Shown here piece by piece: positions 1-6,919 of a DNA stretch of 64,000 nt. The position numbers and the translations under genes are program-made. Origin of the DNA: a virus; IMG/VR virus record IMGVR_UViG_3300043418_000072, positions 167,362 through 231,361 of that record; one strand, written 5' to 3'. The notes below the pieces were generated by a model. The model was not told the origin of the DNA, made no database searches, and saw only the letters and a program-made list of their open reading frames with translations. How positions within the stretch are numbered: the stretch's first letter is position 1; each line of letters begins with the position of its first letter.

Positions 1-218
1 TAGTACTTTGTACTCTGGTCTGTCCACTCATAACTAACCATGTAAGCAATTCCTACTGGAATCAACAAGATTAAAAGTACATTAAACAATTTGTATTCTT
101 CTTCACCAGTGATATTAGAGTAAGCTGCCATCAAAAATACAACTAACATGAATACACAAACGATAACGAAACCTTTGTGGTCAGTTACAATTGGTGCTAG
201 TGGTTGCATTGTGTACAT
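1..218 (-). CDS. Small membrane protein, 3' end cut by window edge
   Basis: An open frame starts at ATG 218 and runs off the left edge without a stop, giving at least 72 residues. Two hydrophobic stretches (about residues 15-33 and 48-64), separated by the charged segment GEEEYK, suggest two membrane helices. AGGA lies upstream of the ATG, and a strong promoter lies at 247-275. I do not recognise the family. A holin or other small inner-membrane phage protein is possible but not shown. Confidence 0.6.
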   Translation of the reverse strand, partial: MYTMQPLAPIVTDHKGFVIVCVFMLVVFLMAAYSNITGEEEYKLFNVLLILLIPVGIAYMVSYEWTDQSTKY

Positions 219-246
219 GATAGTCCTGTTTGCTTGCTATGTGTAT

Positions 247-275
247 ATTATACAACCAAAACCATTATTGGACAA
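247..275 (-). promoter_or_regulatory. Sigma70-like promoter
   Basis: On the minus strand: TTGTCC, a 17-base spacer containing AATGG, then TATAAT. It points at the partial gene that starts at 218. A short hairpin-prone stretch (AATACTTTTGTAGTACT) between it and the gene ending at 299 may terminate the upstream operon. Confidence 0.8.
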
Positions 276-298
276 CCAAAATTAGTACTACAAAAGTA

Positions 299-628
299 TT
301 AGTTTTGTAATGCCGCCCACATGTGTTTCTTTTCTAGGCGCTCAATGAATAGTGTGCGCACACGGTCTTGATCATTTAGCCAGTCTTGTACTACTGCTGG
401 ATTGCCCCAACACATGTTAGGTGCCACATTAGACATCCATTTAGCAATCGGGACTAGGTGATCCTTGTTAACCGAGTCACAACGGCATGCTGCCGCAGTA
501 AAATTGTTTTCCAATACTGCCTTTAAAAACCCGCCTGGCATGTATCCGCGGATAATATAATCCTCAAACGCATCTTGCGTGTGACTTGGTACATTGTAGT
601 GTTCCCACTCTAGCCATCGTTTTGTCAT
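299..628 (-). CDS. Hypothetical protein, last gene of the small-protein operon
   Basis: A 109-residue protein rich in Trp and charged residues, with a Cys pair (ACRC) near residue 49. It begins one base after the stop of the gene at 630-809, and a GGAG inside that gene's last codons serves as ribosome binding site. Unlike its neighbours it lacks the F-x-L-R-W C terminus and ends in WAALQN. It is the last gene read from the promoter at 4598-4626. No function recognised. Confidence 0.7.
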   Translation of the reverse strand: MTKRWLEWEHYNVPSHTQDAFEDYIIRGYMPGGFLKAVLENNFTAAACRCDSVNKDHLVPIAKWMSNVAPNMCWGNPAVVQDWLNDQDRVRTLFIERLEKKHMWAALQN

Positions 629-629
629 T

Positions 630-809
630 CTAACTCCATTTTAAAACAAACATCATTTCATCCTCGGGCGTGTCAAACTCAACCATAAAGTACAAGTAAT
701 CGTCTTTACGGTAGCTGTCATGAAAATGCCCATTGGGAATATCACTGAGCCCGCTTTCAATCATGCGTTGCTGAATGTTGACCCAGTCAATCATACGGTA
801 CGTTAACAT
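630..809 (-). CDS. Small protein with F-x-L-K-W-S C terminus
   Basis: A 59-residue frame beginning MLTYRMIDWVN and ending FDTPEDEMMFVLKWS, with stop TAG. The C terminus matches the motif of the 15 genes upstream, so I place it in that family despite its short length. The start at 809 lies one base past the stop of the preceding gene. The last codons TGG-AGT give a GGAG ribosome binding site for the next gene. Function unknown. Confidence 0.7.
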   Translation of the reverse strand: MLTYRMIDWVNIQQRMIESGLSDIPNGHFHDSYRKDDYLYFMVEFDTPEDEMMFVLKWS

Positions 810-810
810 G

Positions 811-1101
811 TCATGCCCACTTTAGTAAGAACCAAGCATACTTTTGCTCGTCGAGCACTGTGGTGATAACCCTCTGTCCACTATTGTGATAGCGATACTC
901 AAACCCATGCACATGTTTACACCATTCCCCAAAACCAAAGTCTGTGACTGTATCTTTAATCTCAGGCCACTGGCTCCATGCGTTTTGAATTGCAGTTAGT
1001 GCTTGATCCTTTGGTGCCATTATTTCCTTACAGAGGTTTGTGCCGTAGACGCTGTTTAGTTGCATCTTGCGATGCAATTTTGCCCATTCTTCTTTAGTCA
1101 T
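811..1101 (-). CDS. Small-protein family member (WFLLKWA end)
   Basis: A 96-residue protein starting MTKEEWAKLHRKMQLNSVYG and ending VLDEQKYAWFLLKWA, the family motif with K for R. The start overlaps the upstream stop by four bases (ATGA at 1098-1101). The middle has the pattern FGEWCKHVHGFEYRYHN, an amphipathic Trp/Cys-rich stretch seen in several members. Function unknown. Confidence 0.75.
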   Translation of the reverse strand: MTKEEWAKLHRKMQLNSVYGTNLCKEIMAPKDQALTAIQNAWSQWPEIKDTVTDFGFGEWCKHVHGFEYRYHNSGQRVITTVLDEQKYAWFLLKWA

Positions 1102-1304
1102 GCAAACCTCAATGCAAACATGGTAGCATATTTTTCATCAGAAAAATACCAGTCAGACCATTCACCTTCACCGGTTTCCCACACATAAAACCACTCACCT
1201 CCATACTCGCCAATATTTTTTTCGCACCACTTAACTCTAGCCTCAGTGCGTTCATGGTGCCATCCATAGAGTCTGACTTCGGTCATTGGTTCACTTAATG
1301 TCAT
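1098..1304 (-). CDS. Small-protein family member (MFALRFA end)
   Basis: A 68-residue protein starting MTLSEPMTEVRLYGW. It ends WYFSDEKYATMFALRFA, a clear copy of the family C terminus. The start at 1304 is chosen because it forms an ATG-TAG overlap with the upstream gene and follows GAGGTGG. The WCEKN and WFYVWE segments resemble the WCxxN stretch in the neighbouring gene at 1301-1495. Function unknown. Confidence 0.75.
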   Translation of the reverse strand: MTLSEPMTEVRLYGWHHERTEARVKWCEKNIGEYGGEWFYVWETGEGEWSDWYFSDEKYATMFALRFA

Positions 1305-1495
1305 AGCCACCTCAATGCAAACAGTGTAGCATCTTCTTCTTTATGAAACCAAAATGTTCGGATAGTGTCCCATGCCCGACGCTTGCCATTAGGTTCCGGT
1401 GGTCCAAAGTTATCCAAGCACCACTTCCACGCGACCTGTGTACCACTTTCCCCGTATACATCACGAAGTTTCTTGCTGATTTTAATTTCAATCAT
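1301..1495 (-). CDS. Small-protein family member (LFALRWL end)
   Basis: A 64-residue protein starting MIEIKISKKLRDVYG, with WKWCLDNFG near residue 27 and ending FWFHKEEDATLFALRWL. The start at 1495 gives an ATGA overlap with the upstream gene, whose final codons supply GAGGTGG as ribosome binding site. It shares the WCxxN/WC-containing middle with other members. Function unknown. Confidence 0.75.
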   Translation of the reverse strand: MIEIKISKKLRDVYGESGTQVAWKWCLDNFGPPEPNGKRRAWDTIRTFWFHKEEDATLFALRWL

Positions 1496-1740
1496 GACCA
1501 CCTCAACATAAACCAAGAGTACAATTCTTCGTCTTCAAACTCGATCCAGTGCAGAACACTACTTTCAAATAAGTTGCCCACCTCTTCCATGTAGTACACT
1601 GCACGGTACTCAACCAGTGCTGCATTAACATAAGCGTCGGTTACTGCCTGTGGTCCCACTTGTTCTTGCAGGTGTGCAACAAATTTGTTCCACACAGGGA
1701 TAGGTGCATAGTCTTTAACAAGATCCAATCGTATCATCAA
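1492..1740 (-). CDS. Small-protein family member (WFMLRWS end)
   Basis: An 82-residue protein starting MMIRLDLVKDYAPIPVWNKFV and ending WIEFEDEELYSWFMLRWS. It overlaps the upstream gene by ATGA at 1737-1740. Its last codons TTG-AGG-TGG-TCA contain the GAGGTGG ribosome binding site of the next gene. The N-terminal two thirds look alpha-helical. Function unknown. Confidence 0.75.
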   Translation of the reverse strand: MMIRLDLVKDYAPIPVWNKFVAHLQEQVGPQAVTDAYVNAALVEYRAVYYMEEVGNLFESSVLHWIEFEDEELYSWFMLRWS

Positions 1741-1904
1741 AACCTCAGCGCAAACTCTGTGGCTTTTAACGGGTCACGAAAACGAAAGTCCCAGCCACAG
1801 CCATCAGAACTGCACACCCAATCATTATAGTCGAGATTGGCATGGCACCATTCTGCCCCGCTGGTGTAATCATCAATTGTTACTATTGCCCATTTCGCCA
1901 TCAT
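1737..1904 (-). CDS. Small-protein family member (EFALRF end)
   Basis: A 55-residue protein starting MMAKWAIVTIDDYTSGAEWC, with a second Cys pair VCSSDGCGW and the end FRFRDPLKATEFALRF. This is the shortest member and stops one residue early relative to the others. The start at 1904 forms the usual ATGA overlap with the preceding gene at 1901. Function unknown. Confidence 0.7.
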   Translation of the reverse strand: MMAKWAIVTIDDYTSGAEWCHANLDYNDWVCSSDGCGWDFRFRDPLKATEFALRF

Positions 1905-2182
1905 AAGTGCCTTAATGTAAACATAATTAGATTTTCTTCTTCGAAGAAGTCTGCATAACGCTTGCTGTATTCTGTATAAATGCGGCCACCACATGACCAA
2001 ACATAATGATCAAACGCTTGACCAGCACCATAACGTAAGTTAAGTCGATCAAAGTGGTCAATCCAATGTCCCGAGGTCTTATACCCATTGTTTGCAGCCC
2101 ACTTCTGGAAGATAGTGTTTAGCTGGTCGGATTCAATACGTGCCTTTTTCATAAGGGAGTCTCTTGTATATTGCTTTTTCAT
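1901..2182 (-). CDS. Small-protein family member (MFTLRHL end)
   Basis: A 93-residue protein starting MKKQYTRDSLMKKARIESDQ and ending ADFFEEENLIMFTLRHL, where His replaces the usual Trp. The start at 2182 overlaps the upstream stop by ATGA. The N terminus is basic and helical; the middle holds WIDHFDRLNLRYG. Function unknown. Confidence 0.75.
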   Translation of the reverse strand: MKKQYTRDSLMKKARIESDQLNTIFQKWAANNGYKTSGHWIDHFDRLNLRYGAGQAFDHYVWSCGGRIYTEYSKRYADFFEEENLIMFTLRHL

Positions 2183-2379
2183 TTATGGATCAATGCAAAC
2201 ATTATAGCATCTTTTTCATTTTCGAAGTAAACGCCATGTCCTCCCATGCTAAAATGTCCGATTCCATCAAACTCTTCGCACCAAAGCAATGCCTCTATCC
2301 AACCAATGGTTTTTTGGTTTTCAGATAATGGAATGTATGTGTAGTCGCAATCCATTAGCATAGTTAGCTCTTGCTTCAT
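2179..2379 (-). CDS. Small-protein family member (MFALIHK end)
   Basis: A 66-residue protein starting MKQELTMLMDCDYTYIPLSE, with LLWCEEFDG near residue 35 and ending VYFENEKDAIMFALIHK. The motif is present but its final LRW has drifted to LIH, and the gene junction lacks the GAGGTGG sequence. The ATGA overlap at 2376-2379 fixes the start. Function unknown. Confidence 0.72.
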   Translation of the reverse strand: MKQELTMLMDCDYTYIPLSENQKTIGWIEALLWCEEFDGIGHFSMGGHGVYFENEKDAIMFALIHK

Positions 2380-2606
2380 GACCACCTCAACATAAACATT
2401 GTCATGTGTTGTTCGTCAGGAAACGATACCCACAACTCGGGTTTGCGACCAACTGGTCCAACCTTAACAACATTGTAGTCTTGCTTGAGCCAATCCCAAA
2501 TAGTTATGTGATGCCCGTCGTTGTTGTGTATGTCACGACCAATGTTGTCCCAGTAGTAATTGGCAATCTTCTGAAAGTATGGGCGAATGTCTTTGCGTAG
2601 TTTCAT
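2376..2606 (-). CDS. Small-protein family member (MFMLRWS end)
   Basis: A 76-residue protein starting MKLRKDIRPYFQKIANYYWDNIG and ending LWVSFPDEQHMTMFMLRWS. It is plainly paralogous to the gene at 3072-3284: both carry PYFxKxANxYWD and VSFPDE. The start at 2606 gives an ATGA overlap after GAGGTGG. Function unknown. Confidence 0.78.
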   Translation of the reverse strand: MKLRKDIRPYFQKIANYYWDNIGRDIHNNDGHHITIWDWLKQDYNVVKVGPVGRKPELWVSFPDEQHMTMFMLRWS

Positions 2607-2854
2607 GACCACCTCAACACAAACATGGTATAGTCGTGCTCGTCTTTGAAGGTCACTACAAATCTATACCCACTGTCTTTACCTTCAATACAAGCACCGA
2701 CTTGAGCAATTTCTTCTTCAAGGATATGGTCCACCAATGCCGGAGGTGCGGACTTTTTAGTAATACGGCGTGCCCATACATCTGCATACCAACGCTCGAA
2801 GTAATTCCTGGGTTGTTTACAGTTGATGTTTTGGTAATACTCTTTTACAATCAT
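2603..2854 (-). CDS. Small-protein family member (MFVLRWS end)
   Basis: An 83-residue protein starting MIVKEYYQNINCKQPRNYFE and ending FVVTFKDEHDYTMFVLRWS. It joins its neighbours through ATGA overlaps on both sides. The region before the motif (VGACIEGKDSGYRFVVTF) looks like beta strand followed by the conserved C-terminal helix. Function unknown. Confidence 0.75.
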   Translation of the reverse strand: MIVKEYYQNINCKQPRNYFERWYADVWARRITKKSAPPALVDHILEEEIAQVGACIEGKDSGYRFVVTFKDEHDYTMFVLRWS

Positions 2855-3075
2855 GACCACCTCAACACAAAGTAAGTTAAATCTTGTTCAGTGCTAAACA
2901 CAATGCACTTGGTTTCGTTATTCCAGTGTGCATTGTAGTCTCTGAGAAACTCTTCTCCCGAGAGGGGAGCACGGCGGGTCTTCATCATCTCAGGTTCTAT
3001 CACTGCTCTATAGAAGTTTTTGTATGCCATTGGGCTTTGGTCGTAATCGTCGGATATGTAAAGAGTTGTACTCAT
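2851..3075 (-). CDS. Small-protein family member (YFVLRWS end)
   Basis: A 74-residue protein starting MSTTLYISDDYDQSPMAYKN and ending KCIVFSTEQDLTYFVLRWS. The start at 3075 gives an ATGA overlap with the gene ending at 3072 and follows GAGGTGGTC. The EEFLRDYNAHW segment before the motif parallels WLxxxYN in the members at 2376 and 3072. Function unknown. Confidence 0.75.
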   Translation of the reverse strand: MSTTLYISDDYDQSPMAYKNFYRAVIEPEMMKTRRAPLSGEEFLRDYNAHWNNETKCIVFSTEQDLTYFVLRWS

Positions 3076-3284
3076 GACCACCTCAGTATAAACCAATTGA
3101 GTGTTTTCTCATCGGGAAATGACACCACTATCTGCTGGCTGGCTGCACTGCCAAAAGTGTGGCTAATACCGTACTCACGGCCAAGCCAATCCCAGACACT
3201 AATATTAGACTTGTATAGATCATCCCAATAGTGGTTAGCAACCTTCTTGAAGTAGGGATAGATGTCTGCATAGATTTTAGTCAT
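3072..3284 (-). CDS. Small-protein family member (WFILRWS end)
   Basis: A 70-residue protein starting MTKIYADIYPYFKKVANHYW and ending IVVSFPDEKTLNWFILRWS. It is the closest visible relative of the gene at 2376-2606 (shared PYF-x-K-x-AN-x-YWD, ISVWDWL/ITIWDWL and VSFPDE), which points to recent duplication within the array. The start is fixed by the ATG overlap at 3281-3284. Function unknown. Confidence 0.78.
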   Translation of the reverse strand: MTKIYADIYPYFKKVANHYWDDLYKSNISVWDWLGREYGISHTFGSAASQQIVVSFPDEKTLNWFILRWS

Positions 3285-3565
3285 GCCCACCTCAACAAGA
3301 ATACTGCACGATCACGCTCGTACTTGAAGAAGATTGTTTCAAATCTCCAGATCCAGTCACGCCCAAAATGTTCTTCACACCACAGCATAACTTCTTCAAA
3401 CGGTGCGGCACCATTAAACTGCCAGCAGGAGAAACAGTGACACACAATATTAACGGCATCTGCGTCATTGGTGTACAGGCAAGGAGTCTCTGCAACAAAC
3501 TCACGCAGGCGCAGGCGAAGAGTGCCGTAGATTGAATCAATTTGCAGTGTGTCTTTTACTATCAT
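3281..3565 (-). CDS. Small-protein family member (VFLLRWA end)
   Basis: A 94-residue protein starting MIVKDTLQIDSIYGTLRLRL and ending ETIFFKYERDRAVFLLRWA. It contains VCHCFSCWQ and MLWCEEHFG, so it is more Cys-rich than its neighbours; metal binding is possible but not shown. The LWCEE segment recurs in the gene at 2179-2379. ATGA overlap at 3562-3565. Function unknown. Confidence 0.75.
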   Translation of the reverse strand: MIVKDTLQIDSIYGTLRLRLREFVAETPCLYTNDADAVNIVCHCFSCWQFNGAAPFEEVMLWCEEHFGRDWIWRFETIFFKYERDRAVFLLRWA

Positions 3566-3783
3566 GAAAATCTCAACATAAACAACAAATAGTCGTGCTC
3601 ATTCTCAAAGTAGAACTTGGTAGTCTCTGGATCTTTATCAATGGCGTTCCATTCGGATAGTGCCTGCGTGATAGAGTCGGCCTCATTGAAATCGTACCCT
3701 TGTGTTTCGGCATAGTCGCGAAAGTTTTCCCACCAATGCTTGCGTCCAGTGCCAGTTTCAGAGTCGATGTCTAGCTCAATCAT
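3562..3783 (-). CDS. Small-protein family member (LFMLRFS end)
   Basis: A 73-residue acidic protein starting MIELDIDSETGTGRKHWWEN and ending KFYFENEHDYLLFMLRFS. The N-terminal half has HWWENFRDYAETQGYDFNEAD, a likely helix. It is joined by ATGA overlaps on both sides. Function unknown. Confidence 0.75.
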   Translation of the reverse strand: MIELDIDSETGTGRKHWWENFRDYAETQGYDFNEADSITQALSEWNAIDKDPETTKFYFENEHDYLLFMLRFS

Positions 3784-4010
3784 GACATTCTCAGTAAAAA
3801 CATTACATAATCTCGTTCGTTGTTGAACACTAGAAAATTCTCTCTAGTACGCCAACTCCACTCACGCTCGGCATTAAACTCTTGTTTGACAAAGTCGAAA
3901 AACTGCATTTGAATTTTTCCAGTAGCAGTCATGTGCTTTACAATTTTAACATTGTAATCATTTTCTGTCACAGCCACTCGATATTGCTTACGCCAGAACC
4001 GCCAGTTCAT
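3780..4010 (-). CDS. Small-protein family member (MFLLRMS end)
   Basis: A 76-residue protein starting MNWRFWRKQYRVAVTENDYN and ending FLVFNNERDYVMFLLRMS. The motif is clear although Met stands in the Trp position. ATGA overlap at 4007-4010. Function unknown. Confidence 0.75.
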   Translation of the reverse strand: MNWRFWRKQYRVAVTENDYNVKIVKHMTATGKIQMQFFDFVKQEFNAEREWSWRTRENFLVFNNERDYVMFLLRMS

Positions 4011-4216
4011 GAGTACTTGATCCTAAAAAATATGTATAACTGCTCGTCGTGAAACTTGACATTATAAGTGTACTTGGCTTTGCTTTTGGCAACAGTTGCC
4101 TTCCACTTAGTTAGTTCTGTACGAATGTGTTCTTGCCCACCAGCTGCATCAACAAAGTTGCAGAAGTAGGCATCACCGTTGCGGCCACCATAGTAATGAT
4201 ACTGACGTTTAATCAT
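4007..4216 (-). CDS. Small-protein family member (FFRIKYS end), first of the array
   Basis: A 69-residue protein starting MIKRQYHYYGGRNGDAYFCN and ending VKFHDEQLYIFFRIKYS. This is the most diverged copy, with IKY for LRW, and the first array member after the SWIM protein. The start at 4216 overlaps that gene's stop. Function unknown. Confidence 0.72.
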   Translation of the reverse strand: MIKRQYHYYGGRNGDAYFCNFVDAAGGQEHIRTELTKWKATVAKSKAKYTYNVKFHDEQLYIFFRIKYS

Positions 4217-4569
4217 GCGCCTTTGATCTCCGTGACGTGCTTGCAGCTACCGCGGAATTTGAATCCACTGCATGTGCATGAATACATCAAGCCATCTTTA
4301 CGAACAATGTACTCATCGCCCTTGCTGCCCTTAACAATCCACTGTGGGACCGTTGGTGCAACTTCTGCAGGGATCACATAGTTAAAGGTGTTGGTAACTG
4401 GCTTGAAGCTGCGACCGCGAGTGTCGATACGAATTGGGCGTTTGAATTCTTTTGCAGTGCTGTTACCCGGGGCAACATAGGCAAACATACGAGTCTTGTC
4501 ATCTGACAGCAAGTAGATGCCGTTTGAAATCTTGTCTTTGTAGTCAGTAGTTTCTTGAAAGAATTTCAT
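4213..4569 (-). CDS. SWIM-type zinc finger protein
   Basis: A 118-residue protein, first gene of the operon. The C terminus has C-T-C, eight residues, then C-K-H (SCTCSGFKFRGSCKHVTEI). This fits the SWIM finger pattern CxC-xn-CxH, a zinc module that binds DNA or protein. The rest, with RTRSF-like basic strands, has no recognised domain. The start at 4569 is chosen because AAGGG precedes it and the promoter -10 lies 29 bases upstream. A regulatory role for the following array is only a guess. Confidence 0.72.
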   Translation of the reverse strand: MKFFQETTDYKDKISNGIYLLSDDKTRMFAYVAPGNSTAKEFKRPIRIDTRGRSFKPVTNTFNYVIPAEVAPTVPQWIVKGSKGDEYIVRKDGLMYSCTCSGFKFRGSCKHVTEIKGA

Positions 4570-4597
4570 GGTTGACCCTTTTGTTTGCGATATATGT

Positions 4598-4626
4598 ATT
4601 ATACATGAACGCTCATTATGGGTCAA
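4598..4626 (-). promoter_or_regulatory. Sigma70-like promoter of the small-protein array
   Basis: Minus strand TTGACC, 17-base spacer with AATGA, TATAAT. It drives the SWIM protein and the 17 coupled genes down to position 299. Just upstream, the stretch TACTTGAGTA followed by seven T (4628-4642) may act as a weak terminator for the preceding gene. Confidence 0.85.
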
Positions 4627-4642
4627 CCAAAAAAAGTAGTAC

Positions 4643-4819
4643 TCAAGTATTAGTAAACTTTAGCGCAAAAAACGTGCTCATAGGACCATCTTCGATAGTA
4701 ACTACATATCCCGGCCATTCCCGTTTAAACGGCCAGTGCTTTACTTTGGACTCTTTGAGAGCTTGCCTGACTGAGTTTATATCTTTATACGGAACTTTTA
4801 GTTCAATCGTCTTCTTCAT
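4643..4819 (-). CDS. Small protein with FFALKF C terminus
   Basis: A 58-residue protein starting MKKTIELKVPYKDINSVRQA and ending MSTFFALKFTNT, a relative of the array motif but with a four-residue tail. The start at 4819 overlaps the end of the upstream gene by 17 bases, and GATGAAGAAG there may bind the ribosome. The predicted order is strand, helix, strand, helix. Function unknown. Confidence 0.65.
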   Translation of the reverse strand: MKKTIELKVPYKDINSVRQALKESKVKHWPFKREWPGYVVTIEDGPMSTFFALKFTNT

Positions 4820-5378
4820 CGTCAAATCCTTCATTGCCGCGCATCTCGATATGAATGTATTGGTTATCATAATCCTTATGGTATGCTTCGTTTGCATTTA
4901 GCACACGATACTGGTTGGGATACTTGAGTGCTAACATTAGCATATCATCTCTATTTGTGATCTCGGTAATGATGTACTCAGTGCCACATGCACCGTCTAC
5001 GTGTTTGATCATGCCATGTTTAAACTCATTGTCGATAATAGCAGTGGTTAAATTACTGTGCATAGGCACAATGATGCGATCAAATGGCAAGTGCGGTGTA
5101 GGTAAGTTACGATCTAGTATTCCTAATTTGGATAACGTTGCACAGTTATCTTGGTCAATGGTTAGCTTACATCGCTTGAACTTGATGCTGCCTTTGGTAC
5201 TGGGATTATCGGGTGTTTCCTTGGTGCTCCAAGGGATTTCTGCTGTTACGTGATGCACGTAAAAAGTGACTCCGTGTGATTTAATGACCCACATGGGAAT
5301 GGTCGGATCTGTAAGATGTCCCTTATTGAAGTGGAACACTAATTCCTTACATTGGTAGTTGATCTAGGCTTGTGACAT
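4803..5378 (-). CDS. Phage protein with an in-frame TAG at codon 5
   Basis: The best start is ATG 5378: it follows AAAGGAG, 14 bases after the stop of the previous gene. Its frame reads M-S-Q-A-TAG-I-N-Y-Q-C-K-E-L and then continues open for 178 codons (from GTG 5339) to a TGA. The downstream protein contains TDPTIPMWV, HHVTAEIPWSTKETPDNP and an acidic tail GFDDEEDD. Either the TAG is read through, for instance by the CUA-anticodon tRNA at 7030-7104, or a four-codon leader ends there and ribosomes restart at GTG 5339, which has TAAGGA before it. Function unknown. Confidence 0.7.
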
Positions 5379-5392
5379 GAGTTTCTCCTTTG

Positions 5393-5686
5393 TTATGTCG
5401 TTGTAATATTATATATGCCTTTAAGGCCGTCTGTCAATTCATTTAGACGATCTCGATAGCGAAGTTGTAGATATGTGTACTGCGCTGGGGTAACATTTCT
5501 AAACACCACACGATCAAGGTGATGAACAACTCGTTGTTCGGTTGCCATATCGCGCCACCCACTGTCAAACATACTGGACTCGGGTTTGAGACCATGTGTG
5601 TTAACTAGGTCAAAGTCCATATCGGTTTCGTTAAGAAACTCTACATCATCTGAATTAAGGGCGTTGCGTAATAAGTAATCAGTCAT
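5393..5686 (-). CDS. Hypothetical protein
   Basis: A 97-residue acidic protein starting MTDYLLRNALNSDDVEFLNE. The start at 5686 overlaps the previous gene by 8 bases. Near the C terminus TPAQYTYLQLRYRDRL faintly recalls the F-x-L-R-W motif of the array (Y-x-L-x-L-R-Y), but it is not terminal. Function unknown. Confidence 0.65.
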   Translation of the reverse strand: MTDYLLRNALNSDDVEFLNETDMDFDLVNTHGLKPESSMFDSGWRDMATEQRVVHHLDRVVFRNVTPAQYTYLQLRYRDRLNELTDGLKGIYNITTT

Positions 5687-6605
5687 TGAACTCTTCGTAC
5701 TCGCGTTTTTCAGCGTCAAGTACTTTCTTCATTGCATCAATCAGCAGCAAGTAACCTTCAGGTTCTTGTTGTTGGCTACCAGCACCCGATTGTGGGCTCC
5801 AGAACTTGCGGGTCTCTAACATAAATCCATCGATCCACACGGCTTTGAGGTACTCAGTTAACATCCCTCTAAGACCTTCGCGATCGTTGGCTTCGACATA
5901 GTCACAAACCATAAGACTGGGGCGAACCAAACTGCTGTAACGATACTCGTCATGTGCTAGCCACTGTGCCGCAGTATTTAATTGAGCTCTTTCTTTGCCT
6001 TCGTTGAGAATACGTAGGCCACGCAATGGATCAAATCGGAATAGATCTTTCTTGCACGATTCAAACAAGTGATCCACACATGCAGCAACGTCTTTAACTA
6101 CATCAGCAAAGGTGATGTTGATGTAAGCGTCATCCCATCCACTGGTGCCGTTGTTGGCACCCACATAGCGTTCAACAACACGGTTCTCGATCACGTGATC
6201 AAAAACGTCCTTGTGGATCATTACAAATCCCACGTGCTGGCGCTGGCGCTCGTAGCGACCTTTGATGAACAAGCGACTCTCGTGTACTGCTTCAAAGAAC
6301 ACATCTGCATCAAAGCCTTCGCGTTTGACCGGAATGTCGTGAAATGTATTCTCTCCCTGTGGCAACTCAACCAGTTCTTCTTTGATAGCATTTATAACCA
6401 AGTCAACCCCGAGACCTGTGCAGTCCTCTGCGCCACCGTAGTCGTTATACTTGGCATAGAACGGCATCATTACTGGTGCGTAAAATGGGGTAGTGTAACA
6501 AAGACTGTCCACACCGTTGTTTTTAACAAGTGCAAACACAACCACGTCTTGATTGGCGCGAATGTGTAGCTGAGACAGTCCACAAGTTTGATTCCAACAT
6601 CCCAT
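5679..6605 (-). CDS. Conserved-looking phage protein of unknown function
   Basis: A 308-residue soluble protein starting MGCWNQTCGLSQLHIRANQD, with AAGGAA five bases before ATG. It has no signal peptide or nucleotide-binding loop. Segments such as YGGAEDCTGLGVD and KGRYERQRQHVGFVMIHKDVFDHVIE look structured. It follows groES in the same operon. I do not recognise a catalytic motif. Confidence 0.7.
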   Translation of the reverse strand: MGCWNQTCGLSQLHIRANQDVVVFALVKNNGVDSLCYTTPFYAPVMMPFYAKYNDYGGAEDCTGLGVDLVINAIKEELVELPQGENTFHDIPVKREGFDADVFFEAVHESRLFIKGRYERQRQHVGFVMIHKDVFDHVIENRVVERYVGANNGTSGWDDAYINITFADVVKDVAACVDHLFESCKKDLFRFDPLRGLRILNEGKERAQLNTAAQWLAHDEYRYSSLVRPSLMVCDYVEANDREGLRGMLTEYLKAVWIDGFMLETRKFWSPQSGAGSQQQEPEGYLLLIDAMKKVLDAEKREYEEFND

Positions 6606-6619
6606 TTGAGTTCCTTAAT

Positions 6620-6904
6620 TTACTCGTTGTCCAAAATAGCGAAGATTTCTTCTTCCTTGATTACCAGCAGAGTTTCGCCCTTAACTGTTACAGTAATTGT
6701 GGCAGATGGATTGTACATCACGCGATCACCGACTTGCACTGTAAGTGGGATGGGTGCGCCATCTTTAACGGGCTTGCCTGTGCCTACTGCTACAACTTCG
6801 GCTTCGTAAACCGGAGTTACTGAAGTAGTTAGCATAATGCCACCTGCGGATTTTGTTTCGGGTTCAAGTTTCTTGATTAGAACTCTGTCGTGCATTACTT
6901 GCAT
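6620..6904 (-). CDS. groES: GroES-like co-chaperonin
   Basis: A 94-residue protein of normal GroES length. It starts MQVMHDRVLIKKLEPETKSAGGIML, matching the GroES opening strand and mobile loop (residues about 15-30). It continues YEAEVVAVGTGK and VGDRVMYNP and ends LLVIKEEEIFAILDNE. GroES caps the GroEL cavity during protein folding; T4-like phages use such proteins (gp31) to fold the capsid protein with host GroEL. No groEL is in this window. AAGGA lies seven bases before the ATG. The gene follows the tRNA and the structured element 6920-7033 in one transcript. Confidence 0.92.
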   Translation of the reverse strand: MQVMHDRVLIKKLEPETKSAGGIMLTTSVTPVYEAEVVAVGTGKPVKDGAPIPLTVQVGDRVMYNPSATITVTVKGETLLVIKEEEIFAILDNE

Positions 6905-6919
6905 GTTATTTCCTTATTA

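Noticed and set aside
6069-6569. 166-codon open frame on the plus strand
   Set aside because: It lies antisense to the 308-residue gene at 5679-6605, which has a ribosome binding site and sits in a clear operon. The plus frame is rich in Cys/His/Val runs typical of a shadow.
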